A stretch of 38,300 bases of DNA from Spraguea lophii (lineage: Eukaryota > Microsporidia > Spragueidae), in contig LDOQ01000018.1 in NCBI GenBank assembly GCA_001887945.1, positions 1 through 38,300 on the forward strand, written 5' to 3'. Below are positions 9,405 to 17,020 of the stretch, piece by piece. Made by a program: the position numbers and the translations under genes. The notes below the pieces were generated by a model. The model was given only the letters and a program-made list of their open reading frames with translations. It made no database searches and had not been told where the DNA came from. Within the stretch, counting starts at the first letter, position 1. Each line of letters opens with the position of its first letter.

Positions 9405-9734
9405 ATGGCAGATAACAACGAAATAGAAAAAATAAAGGAAGAAATACCAAAATTTTCCCATCTAATACCAGAAGAAGTAATAGATTATTTTCTAGAAAAA
9501 GCAGGAGTAGATACTGCAGATCCCGATGTTAAAAAAACAATAGCACTTCTTGGACAGAAATTTCTTACAGATGTAGCAGAATCTTCATTTCAATTCCATA
9601 AGTTAAATCAAAAAGCAACACAAAAAGATAAGAGATTTGCAAAAGAAAAAAGACCAACTCTTCAAATGGTTGATCTAGAAAAAGCATTGGAAGAACAAGG
9701 AATAGATATATCAAGACCTCATATTTATATGTAA
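9405..9734 (+). CDS. TAF10: transcription initiation factor TFIID subunit 10
   Basis: 109 residues, essentially just the TAF10 histone-fold domain. IPEEVIDYFLEKAGVDTADP, then KKTIALLGQKFLTDVAESSF, and the C-terminal TLQMVDLEKALEEQGIDI with PHIYM follow the order and spacing of the TAF10 fold (IP..V..YYL..AGF...D, L..QKFI.DIA, LTMEDL..AL.E.GI...KP). TAF10 is shared by TFIID and, in many eukaryotes, SAGA, and pairs with TAF3 or TAF8/SPT7. Fungal homologues carry a long N-terminus that is absent here. Start supported by CCCCTATG. U6 ends only 66 bp upstream. Confidence 0.9.
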   Translation: MADNNEIEKIKEEIPKFSHLIPEEVIDYFLEKAGVDTADPDVKKTIALLGQKFLTDVAESSFQFHKLNQKATQKDKRFAKEKRPTLQMVDLEKALEEQGIDISRPHIYM

Positions 9735-9876
9735 TACTTAGATTATATCATATTAATATATAATGGAGATTTCTTCGTCCACCAATGAAAAATAATAAAT
9801 TATGCAAAAATAAAAGTATTTTAAAACCAATAATATTTTTAAATAAAACAATATACTTAAATTTTTAATTCATAAT

Positions 9877-10626
9877 TTAATGTATTGATAATTCTTTATA
9901 TTCACCAGCAAAGAATTCTCTCTTAGTAGAAAAATCTCTTGTTTCATAAAATCTTATTTTTGACGCCAAATAAGCACCTATGAGTACAGGATGATCTTTA
10001 ATTTCCTCTGATATATGATTAGACTCATTAACATATGTTGGAACAGTTAAAAATTTAAAATTTTTTATCTGTTCCTTATTTCCATTAGCACTTATACTTT
10101 CTATGAATTTATTTTCTACATAAGATTTTATTCTATCATTACCTTCTATTAGAATATTTGATGATAATTTTATTTTATTCTTATGCTGATGTATTATATT
10201 TTGTATTTCATAAACTACTCTACCCAATCTACCAGATAATACCTTAGAAGCAGCTATATCCAACAATGTATCAATTATAACTTCTATTTTAAATTCTACT
10301 TCAATATCCTCGATATTTTTACCATCTAAATCTTCATTTTCTATTTCTACATAAAATATATTTTCTGTATCCAAAGCGAAAGTAGAAAGTGATGATGGTA
10401 TAGAAGTTATTATTCCTTCAATCTCAGAAATATTAAGAATACCTTTTATAAAATCAATTATATATTGCTGTGGTGCATGAAATGATGTAATCAATGATAA
10501 ATATTTTTTATTACGTGAAATACTTATTAAATCTGATTTCTTTTTTATATCTATTTCATTGGAAGACTGAAATATTAATTTTGCTTTATCGTTATTCAAT
10601 ATTTGTAAAATTAAAATATCATCCAT
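9877..10626 (-). CDS. divergent actin-related protein (Arp10-like)
   Basis: 249 residues. The C-terminal half follows the actin subdomain order. SNILIEGNDRIKSYVENKF matches the actin NIVLSGGNTMFPGFAER segment. FKFLTVPTYVNE matches the KIIAPPERKY region, and HPVLIGAYLASKI with TKREFFAGEY matches WIGGSILASL...W.SKQEYDE. The N-terminal actin phosphate-binding loops (DNGSG-type) are not recognisable, and the protein is far shorter than actin (375). That suits the small dynactin pointed-end subunit Arp10/Arp11 (yeast Arp10 about 284 residues), which need not bind ATP. This is pattern recognition only: actin-like fold fairly likely, Arp10 identity tentative. Start supported by CCCAATG. Confidence 0.6.
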   Translation of the reverse strand: MDDILILQILNNDKAKLIFQSSNEIDIKKKSDLISISRNKKYLSLITSFHAPQQYIIDFIKGILNISEIEGIITSIPSSLSTFALDTENIFYVEIENEDLDGKNIEDIEVEFKIEVIIDTLLDIAASKVLSGRLGRVVYEIQNIIHQHKNKIKLSSNILIEGNDRIKSYVENKFIESISANGNKEQIKNFKFLTVPTYVNESNHISEEIKDHPVLIGAYLASKIRFYETRDFSTKREFFAGEYKELSIH

Positions 10627-10810
10627 TGGGTAAACAAAATATAAAATATTAAAAACAATTAAATTTTAAATAGAGGAGAGTTTGCTAATATTACTTAGAT
10701 ATATTTTCTATGACAATTTATTGTTTTATTAAAGCAACTATTAGATGGTATAATTAAGTATATGTATTAACCATGAAATATTATGAAAGATAAGTATATC
10801 ATTTTTTATT

Positions 10811-11243
10811 ATCATCAAAAGTTGTTCTTGTTATTTGTAGTCTACTATTGTTTGAAGATATCGTTTCTTCAAAAGATAAATAATTTGTATTAATTAATTT
10901 TATTATATATATAAATTAATCTCATCTTACTTTATCTTTATATTGTTATGATTTTTTGTATAATGTAATCCTCATTCTTTCATTCTTAATCGATTAGAAT
11001 CTCCTTCATGTCATAGCGTTAACCAGGTTATCAATCTATACACAGATTATAATTATATTAACTAAGTCCTATGTTGTTCTGGTAGTGGTGAAATCGTATA
11101 GGTCATACTCGTGTCACACTATTGAATCTTAACAAACACAATTGCTTTCTTTTCTCCTTCTATTTAACTGGTTTCTTTGATTTTTTTCTGTACGGGAAAG
11201 CTCTAACCCGTCAGGTTTAAGATCTGGTTATCACATCACAACC
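10811..11243 (-). mobile_element. SINE-like repeat, diverged near full-length (copy D)
   Basis: On the minus strand this reads a tRNA-like head with GACGGGTTAGAGCTTTCCCG in the B-box position, then an A/G-rich stretch (GAAGGAGAAAAGAAAG). The body keeps the spacing of the other copies, including AAGTAAGATGAGATTAAT. The tail hairpin is eroded. Divergence from copies A-C is high, so the boundaries are approximate. It lies between the Arp-like and Pam16 genes. Confidence 0.55.
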
Positions 11244-11803
11244 TTTTATCTAAGTCTAATTTAACTATTAATCAGGAAAATATATATGAGAATATTTAAA
11301 AGATTTTATAAAAACAAAATATAATTTTGATGTATTATAAACATTAACTAAACATTTTTAAATATCCTGTTTTTTATAGTTTTTCTGAGACCATTATGGT
11401 ATCATCCACTACTTGTCTATTATCATTAAATAATTATTTTGCTAATAATTTAATTTATGGTCTACAATTAATGATTATTATTTCTTTGATTTTTTATTCT
11501 CCTGTTATAGTTAATTTATATTTTAAATTATTTTTATAATATTACATTGGTTATAATCCGATATAACCAGTAATCCTAGTAGATTCTTTATACATATTGA
11601 TTTTATATGATTATGAGATAACCTGTGTTTATATGACGTTTATAATTAAAAAGATTTTTAGAGCATATAATAAATTTTTATTTACTTTAAATATAATTGT
11701 AATGATTAATGGCTTTATTTATTCTCATTTTTAAAATTCTTTTTTGTATTTATTTCAATTCTAGATCATATGCCTTTAGAATTATTACAATATAAATTTT
11801 ATA
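11244..11803. other. intergenic region with one short inverted repeat
   Basis: AT-rich, no gene recognised. An imperfect inverted repeat at 11541-11574 pairs ATTAC with GTAAT and GGTTATA with TATAACC around a six-base loop. Its role is unknown; it lies downstream of the minus-strand Pam16 gene. Confidence 0.5.
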
Positions 11804-12070
11804 TTATTTTTTATTTTTATATGAATTTATAATATATGTATACGCATTGGATATAATACCTACTATATAAGGAGAACCTTCTTTTATATTATTTTTATGT
11901 AAAAGAAATTTATATCTTTCTTCTATTTCACTTAAAGAATGATTATTTCTTATACTTAAAATTTTATATGCTTCATCTTCTGTAATAAACTTATAATTTA
12001 AATATGATTTTAATGTATTTTTAAATGCTATCACTGGAATATAAAATACTTCTTTTACAATTTGTAACAT
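11804..12070 (-). CDS. PAM16: Pam16/Tim16-like mitosomal import motor subunit
   Basis: 88 residues. ITEDEAYKILSIRNN, LSEIEERYKFLLHKNN and EGSPYIVGIISNAYTYI reproduce the Pam16 J-like domain (EA.KIL, I...YE.LF..N, GGSFYLQSKV.RAKE). As in Pam16, the HPD tripeptide of true J-proteins is missing: KNN stands where the family has degenerate residues. Pam16 pairs with Pam18 to control the mtHsp70 import motor. In a microsporidian it would act at the mitosome inner membrane and serve import for iron-sulfur cluster assembly. The N-terminus is short and hydrophobic-basic. Start GCCTATG; it lies 26 bp downstream of the next minus-strand gene. Confidence 0.72.
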   Translation of the reverse strand: MLQIVKEVFYIPVIAFKNTLKSYLNYKFITEDEAYKILSIRNNHSLSEIEERYKFLLHKNNIKEGSPYIVGIISNAYTYIINSYKNKK

Positions 12071-12096
12071 AGGCTAAAAAAAGTTTTTAAAAAAAA

Positions 12097-13182
12097 TTAT
12101 ATTTCAAAACATGATGATCCACATGATATCTTTTCATTTTGAAATAAAAAATCATAATCTTCATTAATTATAATATTTTTATATTTTATATTTTTGTTTT
12201 TAGAATCGTATAATAATTTATCAAATCTTTCTTCAAATTCTATCTGCTGGAAAATATAATGGTTTAATATATTGTTAATAGCTGAAATATCTTTATTTTT
12301 TATATGTTTTTTAAGTTCTGATTTTTCTTTAAAAAAATAAAAAAAATAAAAGAAGAAATTAGAACTACATTCTACATTTATTCTTTTTTTAAATAATATT
12401 TGTTTATTATTTATTATATAATTATCATTTAAAATATCATTTTTATTCTTTTTTATTGTATATAAGTTTTCTTTAAAAATATTTTTTCTATTCTCTCTTA
12501 TCATAGATGAGTTTTCTTTAAAAATATCTTCATTACTCATTTTTATCATAGAAGAGTTTTCTTCTTTTTTACACGAATAACAATGTTCTTCATTTATATT
12601 ATTTTTACATAAATAATAACATTCTTCATTGATTATTAATTTTAACAATTCTTGAGCCATAAAACATATCTGTCTATCATCCACACCCAACAAATATATT
12701 ATATCTATATTTCCAACAATAATTTTTGTTACTACCATAATTTTCAATCTCTCCAGAGTATTACTCCTCATATATATTTTAATAAAAATATTTATATCAT
12801 ATTTAAATACCGTATACAATATTCTATTATCTTCATTTTCATTATAATCATTATATAACATTTGTATAATATTATAATACATATATATATCTTTTCTTGT
12901 AGAAATATAAAATATAATATCATTTTTATATTTTTTATAAATTTCAATAAGAAAAGACTCTTCAATATTTTCTTCGTATAAAGAAATTAATTTAAATGTT
13001 ATACAAATAAGATGATTATTCGTAAATACAGATAAGCAATCTTTAAGTATTTTAAAATATTCTATATTCTTGTTTAAACATATATATATTTTTATATATT
13101 TATAGAAATTATAATATATATAATAATCATTATATCTTTGATTTATATTTTTATAATTTAAAAGATATTTATGTGCTGACAT
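12097..13182 (-). CDS. helical-repeat protein, possibly CAF40/CNOT9-like
   Basis: 361 residues, Ile/Tyr/Asn-rich and predicted all-helical. Residues about 100-180 can be laid gap-free against the CNOT9 (Caf40) armadillo block: DINIFIKIYMRSNTLERLK against IIPLCLRIMESGSELSK, then VVTKIIVGNIDIIYLL against FILQKILLDDTGLAYI. The C-terminal segment also resembles the last CNOT9 helices. The similarity is of pattern, not high identity, so the CCR4-NOT assignment is only a hypothesis. Between these parts sits a region of internal repeats: three copies of about 15 residues (ENSSMIKMSNEDIFK, ENSSMIRENRKNIFK, ENLYTIKKNKNDILN) and a Cys duplication (EECYYLCK, EEHCYSCK). Start ACCATG. Confidence 0.6.
   Translation of the reverse strand: MSAHKYLLNYKNINQRYNDYYIYYNFYKYIKIYICLNKNIEYFKILKDCLSVFTNNHLICITFKLISLYEENIEESFLIEIYKKYKNDIIFYISTRKDIYMYYNIIQMLYNDYNENEDNRILYTVFKYDINIFIKIYMRSNTLERLKIMVVTKIIVGNIDIIYLLGVDDRQICFMAQELLKLIINEECYYLCKNNINEEHCYSCKKEENSSMIKMSNEDIFKENSSMIRENRKNIFKENLYTIKKNKNDILNDNYIINNKQILFKKRINVECSSNFFFYFFYFFKEKSELKKHIKNKDISAINNILNHYIFQQIEFEERFDKLLYDSKNKNIKYKNIIINEDYDFLFQNEKISCGSSCFEI
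12465..12560 (-). repeat. in-frame tandem repeat, about 45 bp per unit
   Basis: DNA-level source of the 15-residue protein repeats in the 361-residue gene. TTTTCTTTAAAAATAT(C/T)TT blocks recur about 45-60 bp apart and alternate with CT(C/T)TTATCATAGA(T/A)GAG blocks. The repeat length is a multiple of three, so copy-number change would not break the frame. Confidence 0.6.
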
Positions 13183-13369
13183 GGTTAAAATTTTTTTTAA
13201 AAATATAAAAATTATTTATCCCTTTTTGTTGTGTATCTAAGGAAAAAAAGGTATAATAAAATAATAACATCGTAATATGATAATATTATAATAACGATAT
13301 AATAATATAATATGAAGGTTGAAAAGTTTCATATTAAATAAAGATGTAAAGGTCTATTTTTCATAATCA

Positions 13370-13408
13370 ATAATCAAATATATAATCAATCATTATATAT
13401 TTGATTAT
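13370..13408. repeat. 17-bp palindromic hairpin
   Basis: Perfect inverted repeat ATAATCAAATATATAAT / ATTATATATTTGATTAT around a five-base loop. It lies in the non-coding space between the divergent 361-residue gene and the E2F gene. Could be a transcription-factor palindrome or a cruciform; no direct evidence for either. Confidence 0.6.
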
Positions 13409-13539
13409 GAACAATTATTAAATATATTATTTTAAAATAAGCAAATGAAATATAAATTAATATTTTACAAATAAATTAAATGTTTAATAAAATCATAATT
13501 TTATTAATTAAATATTCTTTTAATCATTTATTTTCTAAT

Positions 13540-13694
13540 TAACATATTTATTTATCTGGTTGTTTAATTTAATTTAATTGTACAATAAAATATATTTTTA
13601 AATATTAGAAATACGAAATGTCAGATATCTCATAAAAAATATATTTTATTGTACAATTAAATTAAATTAAACAACCAGATAAATAAATATGTTA
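13540..13694. repeat. 60-bp perfect inverted repeat (foldback)
   Basis: The left arm 13540-13599 and right arm 13635-13694 are exact reverse complements over 60 bases, separated by a 35-base spacer. The arms contain CATATTTATTTATCTGG and TTGTACAATAAAATATA. The element ends 63 bp before the E2F start codon. No obvious target-site duplication flanks it. It could be a MITE-like foldback element or a large hairpin transcribed in the E2F 5' leader. Arm identity this perfect suggests recent origin or ongoing gene conversion. Confidence 0.9.
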
Positions 13695-13757
13695 TTTTTT
13701 ATTTATTTAAACAAATTATAAATTGTAAAAAAAATAAAAAAATACTATGCAACCCAT

Positions 13758-14327
13758 ATGGTACTTTCCACTACAGATAATATACCATCTAGCAGATTAG
13801 AAAATTCATTACACATATTAACAAAAAAATTTATAAAATTTATTTCCGATTCTCTTCCTAAGGCTACTGATACTAGAGCAGCAGCAGAATGTTTGGGAGT
13901 AAGTAAAAGAAGAATTTATGATATAACAAATGCATTGGAAGGTATTGGGTATATTAAAAAACATTCTGTAAATATGGTGTCATGGATAGGTGGTGATATA
14001 AAAAATTATATTGATGATGATAGCGATAAAGAAAAATTAAGTTGTATGTCGTTGGAGGAAAATATGATTGACGAGGAAATAGAAAAATTAAATCAGGAAA
14101 TTGAAGATATTTCGTCTAATGAAATATATTTGAAAAATGGTTATGTTACGTATAAAAATATCTTGGATTCTGATTTGTTAAAGGAAAAACTCATATTCGC
14201 AGTAAAGGCGCCAGCAGATATTGTTTTAGAATCGAAATTGGATGGAAATTTGCCGTCTTTGGAATTATCAACGCAAGAGGGTAGGATAGAGGTATTCTTT
14301 GTATCAGATGATAATTTACCGTCTTAA
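13758..14327 (+). CDS. E2F: E2F/DP-family transcription factor
   Basis: 189 residues. The winged-helix DNA-binding domain spans about 13-80: NSLHILTKKFIKFI, then AAECLGVSKRRIYDITNALE with the RRxYD DNA-contact motif at 51-55, then GIGYIKKHS. A coiled coil and marked-box dimerisation region follow, ending with GYVTYKNILDS, EKLIFAVKAPADIVLE and a short tail. This order and the AVKAP motif indicate E2F rather than DP. There is no C-terminal retinoblastoma-binding motif that I recognise. E2F controls G1/S genes as a heterodimer with DP. Start supported by CCCATATG, which outranks the ATG at 13746. A 60-bp perfect inverted repeat lies immediately upstream. Confidence 0.92.
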   Translation: MVLSTTDNIPSSRLENSLHILTKKFIKFISDSLPKATDTRAAAECLGVSKRRIYDITNALEGIGYIKKHSVNMVSWIGGDIKNYIDDDSDKEKLSCMSLEENMIDEEIEKLNQEIEDISSNEIYLKNGYVTYKNILDSDLLKEKLIFAVKAPADIVLESKLDGNLPSLELSTQEGRIEVFFVSDDNLPS

Positions 14328-14682
14328 AATAAAATAATTATTCTTTAATTTTTTATTTATCAATTTTATAATATTTTTATAATATTTTTATATTAATTAG
14401 TTATTTCTGAGGTTAGTCTGAGGTGTTATCTCTGAGTATTATTTTTATTTAATGATATTTAATGATATTTAGATATCAACTTTTTATAACTTTAAAAGAA
14501 GGAGAAAAGAAATAAACATAAAAAACATTACTTAAAGAAAAACAATGTATCTTTTTACAATCAAAAAATATTAACTTTTAATTTTATAATTACATTTTAA
14601 ATAAAATATATTTTAAATACCTATTAAATAAACAATATAATTAAATATCATCAATTTTCTTAATTTTATTATTCTACCCTTA
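14328..14682. other. intergenic region, nothing recognised
   Basis: About 355 bp of AT-rich sequence between two plus-strand genes. TTATAATATTTTTATA and TAATGATATTTA short direct duplications are present. No ORF or RNA gene seen. Confidence 0.5.
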
Positions 14683-15090
14683 ATGTCTAACGATGCTATG
14701 AAAAAACAATATTTATACAACAAAGAAAAACTAGATATTTTAAAAAATTCATCTCTTTTCAGTAATGTTACAGCAATACTTATTATGTATTTTAAACACC
14801 GTGGTTTAAAAGGATATATGATAAATAGTGCAATAGAATTTATAATGATATCTTTTATATTTTGGATAGCTAGACCTAAATTTGAAAATAGAGTGTTATT
14901 AGACCCAGGTTTGAAATTAGAAGGTTCTTTTTTTAGAATATATTTTGATTGGTTGTATATTCATTGGTTTGTGAAAATATTCGCTATAATTTCACAAAGA
15001 GGATATTATCTTTATGTTTTAACAATAGTTTCTATTGTATATGAAATCAAAAAAGTAAAAGAGAGGATGGGTGGAATGAAGGTAGATTAA
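14683..15090 (+). CDS. SND2/TMEM208-like ER membrane protein
   Basis: 135 residues with three or four hydrophobic segments (about 25-35, 44-62, 83-102, 105-120). The conserved SND2/TMEM208 middle, a D-L-G-DL motif followed by E/K-D and an aromatic helix, is matched by LLDPGLKLEGSFFRIYFDWLY, then IHWFVKIFAIIS and a final YYLYVLTIVSIVYEIKK helix. SND2/TMEM208 acts in SRP-independent targeting of tail-anchored and multipass proteins to the ER. The match is by architecture and a few motif residues. An unrelated small membrane protein cannot be excluded. Start supported by CCCTTAATG. Confidence 0.65.
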   Translation: MSNDAMKKQYLYNKEKLDILKNSSLFSNVTAILIMYFKHRGLKGYMINSAIEFIMISFIFWIARPKFENRVLLDPGLKLEGSFFRIYFDWLYIHWFVKIFAIISQRGYYLYVLTIVSIVYEIKKVKERMGGMKVD

Positions 15091-16432
15091 ATGTGTTATA
15101 AAATTAATTATATTATATTTTATACTTTATTATTTATTTGTAATATACTATATTTTGATTTATATGTTTTATCTGTAATATATTTTAACAGAGTATTATA
15201 TTTGTAATATATTTTATTTTAATGTTTTTTAACTGTGTAATATAATATATTTGTAATATATTATATTTTGATGAACAAAAGAATAATAGAAAATTGTTAT
15301 ATTTAAATTTTAATTATGTTTAATGAAATATAATATATTATCTGATATATCAAATATAATAATATATTCTTTTTTTAATATAAAAATATTTGAAAATTTC
15401 ATTAAATGTTATAATTGGTTAAATAAAGTATTATTGTTTTTGTTATACTTATATTAAATATTCATTCATTTATTTTCTTTTGTTAAAAAGATATCCTTAA
15501 ATTTTTATTATATACCAATAAATTTATATTGAGATTATCATCTTTAAATATTTTATTTAAACACAATTTACAACAATAAGATTTATTTTAAGAATGTTAA
15601 ATGAATATAATACATATTAAATATATTAATTGATATATCTATAATATTTAAAATATAAATATGTAACGATATAAAATAAATATTCATAACATTATAATAA
15701 ATTATTTGTTAGATTCATTGTTATTTGTATATACTAAATAATATTACTAATACCATTCTAATTCTAATTAAACATTATAATAGATTATGATTCACAATAA
15801 TCTGAAATTCTTGATTTCTTAAAGCATGTAATATACTTATACTTACATATTGTAATAATCCTATCGTGCATTATCCTTTAAATCTATTAATTGATTTTAT
15901 GAGATAAATAATTTTTATTGTTATTATTTTGTGCAATCAGATACCACCACAACACATTAAATTTATTAATTAAAAACAATTAATAGAAATTCAATAATCT
16001 TTAAAACATGAAAACCAATAAAGAGTTGATATCAAAAGATTTATTTAAATATTAATTAAAATAAATAAATCATATGCCACTTAATATTATAACATCACTT
16101 TCAAAAGTATAAATATTAACAAAATTATTATAATGAAGTTTCAAAGTATCTAATTTAATAACCTTAATTATAATTATCAAACTTCTTTCTTATTTACGTT
16201 ATCTACGAACAAAAAAGTTATAAATTTCTTTTTATCTTTTACAAAAATATTTTAACTTTATCACTAGTAATGAAGTATAACAATTATTAATTTCTTGTAA
16301 ATGATAGATATTTTAATTTTAAAATCTTATTTCTTTAAATTTAAATAAACAAATCTGACATTAAGAACAATAAATTAAATAAATATTTTTATTTGTTTAA
16401 AAAATAAGATTTCAAAAACATTATCAACCCTT
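15091..16432. other. long AT-rich intergenic region
   Basis: About 1.3 kb without a recognisable gene. The first 170 bp contain a degenerate direct repeat (listed separately). The rest is unstructured AT-rich DNA in which I saw no tRNA boxes, no SINE tail hairpin and no C-rich start motif before an ORF. Confidence 0.55.
15137..15271. repeat. degenerate direct repeat downstream of the SND2-like gene
   Basis: Four imperfect units built on TTTGTAATATA(T/C)TATATTTTGAT occur at about 15137, 15172, 15203 and 15253, spaced 30-50 bp apart. Probably simple-sequence expansion in non-coding DNA. Confidence 0.5.
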
Positions 16433-16627
16433 ATGGTAAAAGCAACAAAAGGATTATTTCTCAAAACAGAACCCAGTGTTAAAGAAGTTATTTTAAAAAT
16501 AAATGAACAAGAAAACTTTATAATAGAAGATATGACAGATGAAGTATTATTTATAAAAGATATACCAATAGAACCAATAAGACAGAAAGTAGAATTAATT
16601 ACATCGTTTACAGCAGTAAAGAAATAA
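16433..16627 (+). CDS. TFB5: TFIIH subunit TFB5/GTF2H5 (p8/TTDA)
   Basis: 64 residues, near the 70-72 of yeast and human Tfb5. MVKATKGLFLKTEPSVKEVILKI matches the family start (MV...KGVL..CDP..KQ..L.), then NFIIEDMTDEVLFI corresponds to FIIQDIDDTHVFV, and a final helix EPIRQKVELI to LQERV.EL. It stabilises the TFIIH core through Tfb2 and takes part in nucleotide excision repair and transcription. Such small genes are easily missed. The start is firmly marked by CCCTTATG. Confidence 0.9.
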   Translation: MVKATKGLFLKTEPSVKEVILKINEQENFIIEDMTDEVLFIKDIPIEPIRQKVELITSFTAVKK

Positions 16628-17020
16628 AATAAAATGTAAAATGTAAAATGTAAAAAGAATAAGAATATAATGATAGTATATTACATCAATCATAAAATAA
16701 ATTTAAAGAAAGAAAATTTATGTTTGTAGATATATATATTTATTTTATAAAATAACAAATAATACGGGTAATCAAAATGAGAAAGAAGTTAATAATAAAT
16801 GTCTTTTTAAAATCTATGTGTATTTTTTATTAAGAAAATATAATTTAAAATCCATATGTATTTTTTTAATAAATAAAATTTAATTTAAAAATTATATTTT
16901 TCAATGATTTGTTAAACACAAAGAATACAGGTTGTATATTTTTTCTTATAAAAAGTTATATTTTGTAATTACCTGTAATTATGCATTTTACTCTTTATTA
17001 TTTATTTTTGTTTTACCCAT
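16628..17020. other. intergenic region with short direct repeats
   Basis: Starts with three copies of AAAATGT just after the TFB5 stop. Around 16800-16885 a segment of about 50 bp is duplicated: CTATGTGTATTTTTTATTAA and CCATATGTATTTTTTTAATA. No gene seen. CCC at 17015-17017 belongs to the SEC23 start. Confidence 0.5.
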
